Assembly (NCBI GenBank): GCA_017507905.1
Contig: JAFWAA010000063.1
Coordinates: forward strand, 1 to 49,627
DNA: 49,627 bases
DNA from: Clostridia bacterium
Lineage (GTDB): Bacteria; Bacillota; Clostridia; Oscillospirales; CAG-272
Direction of reading: 5' to 3'
Shown: one piece after another, positions 16,523-24,173 of the stretch
Layout: each line of letters begins with the position of its first letter
Position numbering within the stretch: the stretch's first letter is position 1
Notes under the pieces: model-generated
Databases searched by the model: none
Seen by the model: the letters and a program-made list of their open reading frames with translations, nothing else
Told to the model about the DNA's origin: nothing
Program-made: the position numbers and the translations under genes

Positions 16523-16825
16523 ATGCGAAGAATCAGAACCAGACGCTTTCATCTCACCCTGCGCGCCGCCTTTGGATTCAGCGCACTTTTCCTCGCCTGG
16601 CTTTTCCTCTTTGGAAGAAGCCTTGCCACCTCGCATTTTACCGAGATCAGCTATTGCGTTTTTTCGGTGATCGTGATCGCGGCGGCAAGCTTTCTGGCCT
16701 TCTGCTTTATCCCGTATTTTCACGGGGATAAGCGTTGGTTTGCCATTCCCGCGCTGCTCACGGTGGTCTTTCTTGCAGGCACCGTGGTGCTTTGGCAGGT
16801 TCCTCTGCCCGAGGTGATGCTCTGA
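16523..16825 (+). CDS. Small three-helix membrane protein in the dcw cluster
   Basis: I do not recognise this 100-residue protein. It begins with a basic stretch (MRRIRTRRFHLTLR) and has three hydrophobic segments at about residues 15-31, 42-65 and 74-94, so the N-terminus probably faces the cytoplasm by the positive-inside rule. It lies between ftsW and murG and its stop codon shares one base with the murG start (TGATG), so translation is probably coupled. The frame is compact and shows normal codon use, which argues against a chance ORF. A role in lipid II synthesis or septation is suggested only by location. Confidence 0.72.
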   Translation: MRRIRTRRFHLTLRAAFGFSALFLAWLFLFGRSLATSHFTEISYCVFSVIVIAAASFLAFCFIPYFHGDKRWFAIPALLTVVFLAGTVVLWQVPLPEVML

Positions 16826-17949
16826 TGCGCGTGCTGTTAACGGGAGGCGGAACGGCAGGGCACATCAATCCCGCCCTGGCCATTGCCGAGATCATTCGGC
16901 GTGAGGTTCCCGAGGCGGTGATCGAGTTTGCCGGTATCCGCACGGGCAAGGAGGCGGATCTCGTGCCCCGAGAGGGCTACCGCCTGCATTTTGTGGAATC
17001 CATGGGCTTCAAGCGCTCCTTGAGCCCCTCCAATATCAAAGCACTCTGGATGGCGCTGACCTCCCCCTATGCCAAGGAGACGGTCAGGATCATCAAGGAC
17101 TTTTCCCCCGACATCGTGATCGGAACGGGCGGATACGCCTGCTGGCCCATTATGGCGGCGGCGGTACGCATGGGGATTCCCACCGCTCTGCACGAATCCA
17201 ACGCTTCTCCCGGGCTTGCCGTCCGTCGGCTTCAGCGCAACGTCGGGCGCGTATGGATCAATTTTGACCGCACGCGCGAGTCGCTTCACCCAAAGGCGCG
17301 CGTTCTGCGCGTGGGCAACCCCCTGCGGCAGGATTTCGGCCGCCTTTCCCGCGAGGAGGCAAGAGCGCAGCTGGGGATCGGCGAGGAGGAGATCTTCGTT
17401 CTTTCCTTTGGCGGAAGCCTTGGGGCGGAGGATCTGAACCGCGCCGCTTTGCGTATGATGCGTGATTTTTCCGCAAAGCATACGCGCATCCGTCATCTGC
17501 ACGCGGCAGGAAAGCGGGATGTTCAAGCCGTGCAGAAGCTCTTTTGCGAGTACGGTCTCGACCGCGTGAGCCGATGCCGCTTAGTGGATTACATTTACGA
17601 TATGCCCCTGCAGATGGCGGCGGCAGATCTGGTGATCTCGCGCGCGGGAGCGATGACGCTCTCCGAGCTTGCCGGTATGCAAAAGCCCTGCATTTTGGTT
17701 CCGTCGCCTTACGTGACGGCAAATCATCAGTACGTCAACGCAAAGACCCTCGCGGATGCGGGCGCCGCCGTTTTGGTGGAGGAAAGCACGCTTGTTGAGG
17801 ATCGGCTGACGCAGGAAGCAGAGAAGCTGCTCTCCTCGTCCTCCTCCATGCAGAGCATGGGCGAGTGCATCGGCCGCTTTGCCGACGTGGACACCGCGGC
17901 ACTGATCCTTGCCGATATACGCGAGCTGATCGCTCAAAAGGATCGCTGA
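16825..17949 (+). CDS. murG: UDP-GlcNAc:lipid I N-acetylglucosamine transferase MurG
   Basis: MurG adds GlcNAc to lipid I on the inner membrane face, producing lipid II. The 374-residue GT28 protein starts with MRVLLTGGGTAGHINPALA and has GTGGYACWPIMAAA, HESNASPGLAVR, the second-domain loop LSFGGSLGAEDLN, and the UDP-GlcNAc site SRAGAMTLSELAGMQKPCIL with ANHQYVNA. The ATG at 16825 starts exactly at the conserved glycine-loop strand; the longer in-frame extension upstream lies inside the preceding gene. The overlap with that gene indicates coupling. Confidence 0.96.
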   Translation: MRVLLTGGGTAGHINPALAIAEIIRREVPEAVIEFAGIRTGKEADLVPREGYRLHFVESMGFKRSLSPSNIKALWMALTSPYAKETVRIIKDFSPDIVIGTGGYACWPIMAAAVRMGIPTALHESNASPGLAVRRLQRNVGRVWINFDRTRESLHPKARVLRVGNPLRQDFGRLSREEARAQLGIGEEEIFVLSFGGSLGAEDLNRAALRMMRDFSAKHTRIRHLHAAGKRDVQAVQKLFCEYGLDRVSRCRLVDYIYDMPLQMAAADLVISRAGAMTLSELAGMQKPCILVPSPYVTANHQYVNAKTLADAGAAVLVEESTLVEDRLTQEAEKLLSSSSSMQSMGECIGRFADVDTAALILADIRELIAQKDR

Positions 17950-17997
17950 AACGAAAAAACAGCATTTCGGATCATCAAAGACAAAGAGGTAGCATTC

Positions 17998-18834
17998 ATG
18001 AAGAACACGAAACAGAGTATGGAACCGGGAACTCCCATTCACGTAGGACGTCGCAACCGTCCTGCCGAGAGCAAGCTGCGCGTGCTGCGCACGGCTATGG
18101 TCGCACTTTGCGGTGCGATCCTGATCCTTGGCGTGCTGCTGACGGTTCTTCCGCTTTTCCGTGTCCGCGCGATCGTCGTGGAGGGAAATACGCACCATTC
18201 GGTGGAGGAGATCGTCCGCTACGCAGGCGTCTCCACGGGAGACGAGTGGCTGGCCATTGACGGACGCGAGGTGGCCAACAACGTGCGCAACGGCGCGGGC
18301 GGATACATCGACCGCGTGACCGTGAGCGGCAATTTCTTCTCCGGCGTTCTTCGCATCACCGTGGTCGAAAAGCAGGCGATGTATACCCGTCACAACGGCA
18401 CCTACTACGCCTTTGACGAGGCGTTTAACGTGATTGCCGCAAGTCAGAACGGCAAGGACTTTGCACAGCTTCTTTACGTGGAGCTGCCCGAGATCCGCGC
18501 GATCGAGGTGGGCTACGAGATCCTTTTTGCCAACGCGGAGATGGATATGAGCTATATCGCGGAGCTTCGTGCCTCGCTGGAGAAGAACGGACTTCTCGCG
18601 CACGTGACCAAGCTGGACTGCGAGAAGAAGTACGGCGTATCCGTGGAGCTTGGCGGTACGCTTCGTCTGACGCTTGGCAAGGTCAGCGATCTGGATGAGA
18701 AGCTGGCACTGGCCGAGCAGATCCTCTCCGAGCGCCGCACCGAGGGCGTGCAGTACGTTGCTCTTGACGTCTCCGACCTGCACAAGTCTACCTACCGCGT
18801 CCTCAGCGAGGCCGATTTCCTGGCCAACGGCTGA
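17998..18834 (+). CDS. ftsQ: Cell division protein FtsQ/DivIB
   Basis: FtsQ/DivIB is a bitopic divisome protein that gathers FtsL and FtsB-type partners at the septum. The 278-residue product has a basic cytoplasmic tail, one membrane span (about residues 36-56, ALCGAILILGVLLTVLPL), then a POTRA domain starting FRVRAIVVEGNTHHSVEEI and including IDRVTVSGNFFSGVLRITVVEK. The remaining beta domain contains YYAFDEAFNVIA and ends with VQYVALDVSD. It is the last gene before a strong terminator and closes the mraZ transcript. A good AAAGAGGT site precedes the ATG. Confidence 0.9.
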   Translation: MKNTKQSMEPGTPIHVGRRNRPAESKLRVLRTAMVALCGAILILGVLLTVLPLFRVRAIVVEGNTHHSVEEIVRYAGVSTGDEWLAIDGREVANNVRNGAGGYIDRVTVSGNFFSGVLRITVVEKQAMYTRHNGTYYAFDEAFNVIAASQNGKDFAQLLYVELPEIRAIEVGYEILFANAEMDMSYIAELRASLEKNGLLAHVTKLDCEKKYGVSVELGGTLRLTLGKVSDLDEKLALAEQILSERRTEGVQYVALDVSDLHKSTYRVLSEADFLANG

Positions 18835-18855
18835 TCGCACAAGGCAAGAATATTC

Positions 18856-18890
18856 GCGTTCCGAGCGTGCTCGCTCGGAACGCTTTTTTT
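18856..18890 (+). terminator. Strong terminator after ftsQ
   Basis: A perfect 12-bp stem (GCGTTCCGAGCG / CGCTCGGAACGC) with a four-base loop is followed by seven T. It separates the mraZ-ftsQ transcript from ftsZ. Confidence 0.95.
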
Positions 18891-19034
18891 GACGGGGCGA
18901 AAAAAGGGAAGGGCGGATCTCCAAAAGGCGAGGCCGAAGCTTGCTTTGCGTCCTCCTTTTTGAGCAAAAAACGAAAAAAAGGCCTTTTTTTGAAAAATAA
19001 ATGCGATTTTCTCAAAAAATATTGAAAAAACATC

Positions 19035-19063
19035 TTGCAAATTCTGCAAAAAAATAGTATTAT
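19035..19063 (+). promoter_or_regulatory. Sigma-A promoter of ftsZ
   Basis: TTGCAA, 17-base spacer, TATTAT, just downstream of A-tracts that could act as an UP element. The leader to the ATG is about 80 bases. Like the mraZ promoter it lacks an extended -10. Confidence 0.75.
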
Positions 19064-19151
19064 ATATATAGAATGCGTCTCAATGTGCCCACGACGGGCA
19101 ATAAATCCAAAAAAACGTATGATTTATAAAAGTTCGGGAGGATAAACAACC

Positions 19152-20315
19152 ATGACATTTGAACATGATGATACCCTGGAATGCGGCGTGAATATTAAGG
19201 TTCTCGGCGTTGGCGGAGGCGGAAACAATGCCGTCAACCTCATGATCGTCACCAATATCCGCGGCGTTGACTTCGTGTCTGTCAATACGGACCGTCAGGC
19301 TCTGCGCAAGTCCGAGGCGCCCACCCAGCTCGTGATTGGTGAGAAGATCACCAAGGGCTTTGGTGCAGGTGCAAACCCCCAGATCGGTGCACGCGCAGCC
19401 GAGGAGTCCATCGACGATATCCGCTCTATCCTTGAGGGCACGGATATGGTCTTTATCACCGCAGGAATGGGCGGCGGTACCGGAACGGGTGCAGCTCCCG
19501 TCGTTGCTCGCGCAGCACGCGAAATGGATATTCTGACGGTTGGTATCGTAACCAAGCCCTTTGCCTTTGAGGGCAAGAGAAGAATGGATCAGGCCGAGGC
19601 AGGCATTGCCGAGCTCGCACAGTACGTGGACTCCCTGATCGTCATTCCCAACGAGAGACTGAAGCAGGTCTCCAACGCAAAGATCTCCCTCTCCAACGCT
19701 TTCGGTATTGCCGATGACATTCTCCGTCGCGGCGTACAGAGCATTTCGGGTCTGATCAATATTCCCGGCTTTATCAACCTCGACTTTGCCGACGTTACCA
19801 GCGTCATGGCCAACGCAGGCTACGCACACATGGGTGTCGGTGCCGCTACCGGCAAGGACAAGGCCGAGCAGGCCGCCAAGGAGGCGATCTCCAGCCCGAT
19901 GCTCGAGACCTCCATCAAAGGTGCAAAGGGCATTCTGATCAGCATTTCGGTATCTCCCGACGTCAGCCTGGACGACGTGGATATCGCATCCTCGCTGATC
20001 GCTGCCGAGGCTCATCCCGATGCAAACGTGATCTGGGGCGTTGCCTTCGATCCCGAGCTTGAGGACGAGATGCGCATCACCATCATCGCTACCGGCTTTG
20101 AGAAGAAGCCCGAGGACGTGAACCGCCGCATCCCCGGTGTTTCCAAGAATGAGAATTCTCCCTTCACCGTAAGAAAGCCCGCAGAGCCTGCAGCAAGACC
20201 TGCAGCTCCTGCTCCCGCTCCTGCCAAGAAGCCGGCTCCCAGACCGGTTCAGCCTGTCAGAAAGCCCGTGGAGGACGATGACGACGATCTGTTCGTCATG
20301 CTCAAGAAGAAATAA
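19152..20315 (+). CDS. ftsZ: Cell division GTPase FtsZ
   Basis: FtsZ polymerises into the Z ring that marks the division site. The 387-residue protein has the nucleotide loop VLGVGGGGNNAVN, the tubulin signature GMGGGTGTGAAPVVA near residue 103, PFAFEGKRR and the T7 synergy loop NLDFADVTSVM. After the core comes a short Ala/Pro/Lys-rich linker and a tail ending EDDDDDLFVMLKKK. The usual tail peptide that binds partners ends in a Phe-Leu-Arg type motif; this version is acidic then basic and diverged. Unlike many clusters there is no ftsA upstream. A GGGAGG site precedes the ATG, and it is a single-gene transcript. Confidence 0.98.
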   Translation: MTFEHDDTLECGVNIKVLGVGGGGNNAVNLMIVTNIRGVDFVSVNTDRQALRKSEAPTQLVIGEKITKGFGAGANPQIGARAAEESIDDIRSILEGTDMVFITAGMGGGTGTGAAPVVARAAREMDILTVGIVTKPFAFEGKRRMDQAEAGIAELAQYVDSLIVIPNERLKQVSNAKISLSNAFGIADDILRRGVQSISGLINIPGFINLDFADVTSVMANAGYAHMGVGAATGKDKAEQAAKEAISSPMLETSIKGAKGILISISVSPDVSLDDVDIASSLIAAEAHPDANVIWGVAFDPELEDEMRITIIATGFEKKPEDVNRRIPGVSKNENSPFTVRKPAEPAARPAAPAPAPAKKPAPRPVQPVRKPVEDDDDDLFVMLKKK

Positions 20316-20322
20316 GCAAATC

Positions 20323-20358
20323 AAACGGCCCGAGTGAAGCACTCGGGCCGTTTTTTTT
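20323..20358 (+). terminator. Terminator after ftsZ
   Basis: A perfect 12-bp stem (ACGGCCCGAGTG / CACTCGGGCCGT) with loop AAG, followed by a run of seven further T. Confidence 0.95.
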
Positions 20359-20370
20359 GATCGGTGAAAA

Positions 20371-20399
20371 AAAGCAAGTGCCGAAGCACTTGCTTTTTT
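20371..20399. terminator. Second, bidirectional hairpin between ftsZ and the DUF1508 gene
   Basis: GCAAGTGC and GCACTTGC flank loop CGAA, with an A-run on the left and a T-run on the right. It can terminate in both directions and most likely serves the minus-strand DUF1508 gene. Confidence 0.88.
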
Positions 20400-20419
20400 C
20401 TTATTTAATCCTTATTTCA

Positions 20420-21583
20420 TCAGACGATCGCCTTGACCTCAAGCTCGATGGTTGCGGTAACGATGAACTTCTTGACCGAGTCGATGATCTTCTCGCACTG
20501 CGGCTTGTTGTCGTAGGACTCTCCGATAAAGGAGGGAGCCGAGCCGATGTTCTTCAGCACGTAGCGGTAGTTGCCAAACTTGTCGCGGTCAACGAAGAAG
20601 TTGCCCACGTAGGCGGCGCGCTTGAAGGAGTCGATGCCGTTGCGGCAGGCCTTCTCGCTGGCGTAGTAGCGGCTGGAGTAGAGGATCTGGCCGTTGTTTG
20701 CGGTGAGGTAGAAGCAGTACTGATCTCCCTCGGCGCAGATCTCAAACTTGCCCATCTTCTGTGCCTGCGCCTCAGCCTTCTCCACGGCTCTCCAGTCGAT
20801 GCTTTCGGGCGTGCGCTTGCTGATCTTGGCCAGCTCAAAGGCCTTTACGGCTTCCTTGCTGGGCACGTAGCGCAGGATCTTGGAGTTGTTTGCAAAATTC
20901 TTGACCGACTCCACGCACTTGAGGCACTGCTCGCGGGTGGTGTAGTTCTCGCCGTAATACTTGCGGGCCAGAATGAAGCGGTAGCGGTTGTATTTGTCCA
21001 CGCGGACGTCAAAGTTGCCCTCGGCAACGGTCTTCTGGAAGGTCTTCAGACCGTTGAGCGCGCCCAGCAGGGTGGTGAAGCTGGGGCTGTCAAAGAGCAT
21101 TTGACCGTTGTTGGCCCAAAGGTAGAAGTGGAAGCCGTCCACCTCAAGGGCAAACTCGTACTTACCAACGGCGCGGTCGGTGTTGCGGCGGATCTGGGCG
21201 TCTGCCTCGGCGATGGCCTGGTCAAACGCGATGCGAACGTCCTCCTCGGTGGTGGCAAAGAAGGAGCGGGAGGGGGATACCGTCACACGGGGCTTTGCAG
21301 CGGCGGGAGCCTTTGCAGCAGGGGCGGCCTTCGTTGCGGTCTTGGTTGCAGCCTTTGCGGCAGGCTTTGCAGAGGAAGCCTTGGTAGCGGTCTTTTCTGC
21401 GGTCTTTGCGGGAGTAGCCTTAGCCGCAGGACGTGCGGGAGCCTTCTTGGCGGCAGGAGCAGCCTCGGCGGCGGGAGCAGCCTTTACGTTCTTCAGGGAC
21501 GGCGTCTGGGAGGTTGCGGCGGTCTGTTCGCCCACCTTTGCGCTCGTGCTTTCCTTCTTTTCTCTCTTCTTGAACAGTGCCAT
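20420..21583 (-). CDS. DUF1508 (YegP-like) repeat protein with Ala/Lys/Pro tail
   Basis: A 387-residue protein whose function I cannot state. Residues about 35-100 are almost wholly Ala, Lys, Pro and Thr (AAPAAKKAPARPAAKATPAK and similar), like histone H1 tails. Then come four DUF1508-like units in two tandem pairs: the first of each pair has the hallmark ANNGQ (WANNGQMLFDS; TANNGQILYSS) and the second continues NRYRFILA and NYRYVLKN, each with an ESVK/DSVK-type helix. The real start is the ATG at 21583 after GGAGG; an ATG at 21595 is part of that ribosome site. It is a single-gene unit. A basic flexible tail suggests nucleic acid or envelope binding, but this is inference. Confidence 0.85.
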   Translation of the reverse strand: MALFKKREKKESTSAKVGEQTAATSQTPSLKNVKAAPAAEAAPAAKKAPARPAAKATPAKTAEKTATKASSAKPAAKAATKTATKAAPAAKAPAAAKPRVTVSPSRSFFATTEEDVRIAFDQAIAEADAQIRRNTDRAVGKYEFALEVDGFHFYLWANNGQMLFDSPSFTTLLGALNGLKTFQKTVAEGNFDVRVDKYNRYRFILARKYYGENYTTREQCLKCVESVKNFANNSKILRYVPSKEAVKAFELAKISKRTPESIDWRAVEKAEAQAQKMGKFEICAEGDQYCFYLTANNGQILYSSRYYASEKACRNGIDSFKRAAYVGNFFVDRDKFGNYRYVLKNIGSAPSFIGESYDNKPQCEKIIDSVKKFIVTATIELEVKAIV

Positions 21584-21646
21584 ACGTACCTCCATAAAAA
21601 TAAAAAATTCGTTCCGTCGAGCATCGTGCGATACTCACCCATATTT

Positions 21647-21675
21647 ATTGTAGCACACTTTTTTGGGATTGTCAA
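21647..21675 (-). promoter_or_regulatory. Sigma-A promoter of the DUF1508 gene
   Basis: On the minus strand: TTGACA, 17 bases, TACAAT, with TGC before the -10. Seventeen bases covering most of the spacer and part of the -10 match the rpsO promoter exactly. Confidence 0.87.
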
Positions 21676-21710
21676 CGGGGAAGGGGGGATAATTTGCAAA
21701 AAAAAGGCGA

Positions 21711-21754
21711 GAAAAAAGCAAAAGGGGTCAAGCGCAACGCTTGGCCCCTTTTGC
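21711..21754 (-). terminator. Terminator after reverse rubrerythrin
   Basis: A 17-base inverted repeat (GCAAAAGGGG-CAAGCG type, one G-U pair) with a three-base loop, followed on the minus strand by a T-run. Confidence 0.9.
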
Positions 21755-21763
21755 ATGGACGGC

Positions 21764-22315
21764 TTACTTGCCGAAGTATCTCTCCAAAAGCCCCTGGAAT
21801 GCTCTGCCGTGGCGAGCCTCGTCCTTTGCCATCTCGTGAACGGTGTCGTGAATGGCGTCCAGATTCAGCTGCTTTGCCATCTTTGCCAGCTCAAACTTGC
21901 CTGCGGTTGCGCCATTCTCGGCCTCAACGCGAACGGTCAGGTTCTTCTCGGTGGAGTCGTATACGCACTCGCCGAGGAGCTCTGCAAACTTTGCGGCGTG
22001 CTCAGCCTCCTCAAGGGCGGCCTCCTTCCAGTAGAGCGCGATCTCGGGGTAGCCCTCGCGTGCGGCCACGCGGGACATTGCCAGATACATACCAACCTCG
22101 GTGCATTCGCCCTGGAAGTTTGCGCGCAGACCCTCGATGATCTCCATGGGAGCGTCCTTTGCGATGCCGACGACGTGCTCGGTTGCCCAGGTCATGCCCT
22201 CGGTCTCAACGATCTCCTCAAACTTCTCACCGGGTGCCTTGCAAAGGGGGCACTTGTCGGGACGAACGTCCGACTCTACGATTTCTCCACAAATGGTGCA
22301 TCTCCATTTTTTCAT
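21764..22315 (-). CDS. Reverse rubrerythrin
   Basis: A peroxide- and oxygen-reducing diiron protein of anaerobes. The 183-residue product starts with a rubredoxin domain ([20 protein letters not shown], two CxxC pairs) and continues with the ferritin-like diiron domain: [33 protein letters not shown] and [13 protein letters not shown] supply the Glu and ExxH ligands. Rubredoxin at the N-terminus rather than the C-terminus defines the reverse form. It follows the DUF134 gene by 30 bases on the same strand, so the two are probably one transcript. That arrangement suggests oxidative or iron-linked control, by inference. Confidence 0.95.
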   Translation of the reverse strand: MKKWRCTICGEIVESDVRPDKCPLCKAPGEKFEEIVETEGMTWATEHVVGIAKDAPMEIIEGLRANFQGECTEVGMYLAMSRVAAREGYPEIALYWKEAALEEAEHAAKFAELLGECVYDSTEKNLTVRVEAENGATAGKFELAKMAKQLNLDAIHDTVHEMAKDEARHGRAFQGLLERYFGK

Positions 22316-22345
22316 GATGTTGTTCTCCTTTGATCTATGTGTTTT

Positions 22346-22735
22346 TTATTTTTTAGATGGACAGCTTTTTTGCGCTCGGCAGGATGCGCCGCAGCGTTGC
22401 CGCTTTTCGCAGGCGGCCTTTTTTTCGGCAGGGCAGGCGGCTCCGATCTCGCAGACCATACAGCCGCAATCCTCAATGCTCACGGCCTTGCCGTTGACAA
22501 TAGCGTCGGCCAGCTTTTGGTGTGCGCTTGCCAGGAGCGACGCCACGGTGGGGCGGGAGATGAGCATTTGTGCGGCCACCTCGGCCTGGCTCAAGTGCTC
22601 AAGGTCGTGCAGACGCAGGACCTCGTATTCATCTGCCTGCAAAAGGAGGGATTCGCTTAGGGAATCGGGCATCGGACAAAAGTACCGATAGCGCGGAGAG
22701 GAGCAGATCACGCGTTCTTTTTTTGGTCTTGCCAT
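22346..22735 (-). CDS. DUF134 (UPF0251) helix-turn-helix protein
   Basis: A 129-residue putative DNA-binding protein. It begins MARPKKERVICSSPRYRYFCP, typical of DUF134, and carries a sigma-70 region-4-like helix-turn-helix (DEYEVLRLHDLEHLSQAEVA, then SRPTVASLLASAHQKLADAI). The last 40 residues hold many cysteines (CGCMVC, then further single Cys and a CGASC), which could bind metal or an iron-sulfur cluster. It is transcribed ahead of reverse rubrerythrin from a perfect-consensus promoter whose -35 overlaps a palindrome, so self-regulation with metal or redox sensing is plausible but unproven. Confidence 0.88.
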   Translation of the reverse strand: MARPKKERVICSSPRYRYFCPMPDSLSESLLLQADEYEVLRLHDLEHLSQAEVAAQMLISRPTVASLLASAHQKLADAIVNGKAVSIEDCGCMVCEIGAACPAEKKAACEKRQRCGASCRAQKSCPSKK

Positions 22736-22778
22736 GCTTGCTGTTTCTCCTTTCCCTTTGCTTTTTCCTTACGAGCAT

Positions 22779-22807
22779 ATTATAGCATGATTTTCGACAT
22801 ATGTCAA
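22779..22807 (-). promoter_or_regulatory. Sigma-A promoter with palindrome, DUF134-rubrerythrin operon
   Basis: On the minus strand: TTGACA, 17 bases, TATAAT, with TGC before the -10. The 10-bp palindrome GACATATGTC (22796-22805) overlaps the -35, a typical repressor position. Confidence 0.88.
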
Positions 22808-22862
22808 TAACTTTTTGCAAAAAAAATGAAAAAATTTTCTGCTTGCTTTGCAAAAAAATCCC

Positions 22863-22891
22863 TTGACGGAAGCGCGCTTTTCGGGTATAAT
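22863..22891 (+). promoter_or_regulatory. Sigma-A promoter of the carboxypeptidase gene
   Basis: TTGACG, 17-base spacer, TATAAT; leader about 30 bases. It lacks the extended -10. Confidence 0.85.
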
Positions 22892-22927
22892 TTTATATAG
22901 AGTACATCTGAGAAAGGACGGTGCGTC

Positions 22928-24055
22928 ATGGAGAAGAAAAAACGCACGTGGGGAAGAGAGGATCGCTTCCTTCTTTGTATGATCCTGTTTATGATCCTTG
23001 AGATATTGCTCCTGGTTCTTCTGTTGGCAGGTCCGATCGCCAAGCTGGCCGGCGCGTCCTCAAGCGGATCGCGCCCCGGGGAGGGGCAGACCGATCCCGA
23101 GACCGATCCGGAGCCCTTTGATCCGCCGATCCTTTCGGGAGGCGTGATCCCGCCCTATCCGACGGCGAGCGATGCAACGAAGCAGATCGACCTTGCCGTG
23201 GCCTCCAAATACGCCGTGCTGGTCAATGCCGAGACGGGTGAGATCCTGGCCGCAAAGCAGGCGGATACCCGCTTTTCTCCGGCCTCGATGACCAAGGTCA
23301 TGACCTTGATCGTGGCCTGTGAGCAGCTGAAGGAAAGCGATCTTGACCGTCGCCTGACCTTTACGCAGGAGGTCGTGGATTACTGCACGGCAGGGAATTA
23401 CGCGGGCACGACGACGGGGCTTATTCCCTCGCGTGACCAGATCGAGCTCTATCTTGGCGACGAGTTCCGCATCATCGATCTGCTCTACGGCATCGGTGTG
23501 CATTCGGCCTCGGATTGCGCCTACATGATCTTTACCGACATCAGCGGCTCGGAGAGCGCCTTCGTTGCCCTGATGAACCAAAAGGCGCAGGAGCTTGGCC
23601 TTCGGGATACGCACTTTGACAACGCCGTTGGCTATGAGAGTGAGAATAACTATACCACCGCATCGGATATGGCCGTGATCCTGTCCTACGCGATCCGCAA
23701 TGAGCTGATCGCCGATATTCTCGGACGAACCGAGGTCTATCCCTACAAGGGCTACTACGAGAAGGACGGCGCGGAGGAGACCTACAACCGCCAATTCAGC
23801 AGCTCGCTCAATGACCGACTGGAGTCCTATCAGAACACCTATCATACCCCCTTCACCCTGCAGACGGGCGTGCTCCTGGGGGCAAAAACGGGATATCTGG
23901 AGGACGAGAACGGCGTCAAGAACCATTGTCTTGCCTCCTTCTGCCGCAGCAAAGCCTTGGACGGGAGCTACGTTCTGATCCTTGGCGGCGGCGAGGATTA
24001 CCAATACCGCACGATGAAGGACGTTAAGGATATTCTGGACGCCTACCTGCCCTAA
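22928..24055 (+). CDS. D-alanyl-D-alanine carboxypeptidase, DacF type
   Basis: A class C-type low-molecular-weight penicillin-binding protein that trims the terminal D-Ala of peptidoglycan stem peptides. The 375-residue protein has a membrane span at residues 15-37, a Pro/Asp/Glu linker, then the S11 peptidase domain: S120-M-T-K123, then S193-A-S195 where the family has Ser-Gly/Ala-Asn, and K320-T-G322. The span is not followed by a clear signal peptidase site, so it is probably anchored. The Asn to Ser change in the second motif is unusual and may alter activity. SD AAAGGACG precedes the ATG. Confidence 0.92.
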   Translation: MEKKKRTWGREDRFLLCMILFMILEILLLVLLLAGPIAKLAGASSSGSRPGEGQTDPETDPEPFDPPILSGGVIPPYPTASDATKQIDLAVASKYAVLVNAETGEILAAKQADTRFSPASMTKVMTLIVACEQLKESDLDRRLTFTQEVVDYCTAGNYAGTTTGLIPSRDQIELYLGDEFRIIDLLYGIGVHSASDCAYMIFTDISGSESAFVALMNQKAQELGLRDTHFDNAVGYESENNYTTASDMAVILSYAIRNELIADILGRTEVYPYKGYYEKDGAEETYNRQFSSSLNDRLESYQNTYHTPFTLQTGVLLGAKTGYLEDENGVKNHCLASFCRSKALDGSYVLILGGGEDYQYRTMKDVKDILDAYLP

Positions 24056-24095
24056 AACGGCCGCGCGGGAAGCGACAAGTAAAAAGGAAAAAGAA

Positions 24096-24136
24096 AAAAC
24101 GGAGAGAAGCACAAGCTTCCCTCCGTTTTCTTTTTT
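24096..24136 (+). terminator. Terminator after the carboxypeptidase gene
   Basis: AAAACGGAG-GAAGC pairs with GCTTC-CTCCGTTTT (one A-C mismatch) around loop ACAA, followed by C and six T. Confidence 0.9.
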
Positions 24137-24173
24137 CATATACTGGAATATGCTTGATTGAAGGAGGATCGTT

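Larger units (their letters stand above)
18835..19151 (+). other. Intergenic region between ftsQ and ftsZ
   Basis: These 317 bases hold the ftsQ terminator (18856-18890), a stretch with repeated A-runs and T-runs (about 18891-19034) that may be curved DNA, the ftsZ promoter (19035-19063) and a leader of about 80 bases. I see no gene. Part of the stretch resembles the one upstream of the mraZ promoter. Confidence 0.8.

Noticed and set aside
16513..16731. A 72-residue frame starting at GTG 16513 with better ribosome site spacing
   Set aside because: It lacks coding character and ends inside the membrane protein gene, whose frame runs exactly to the murG start.
18792..19049. Small Phe/Lys-rich minus-strand frames in the ftsQ-ftsZ gap
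   Set aside because: Low-complexity frames produced by A-runs and T-runs, with no ribosome site.
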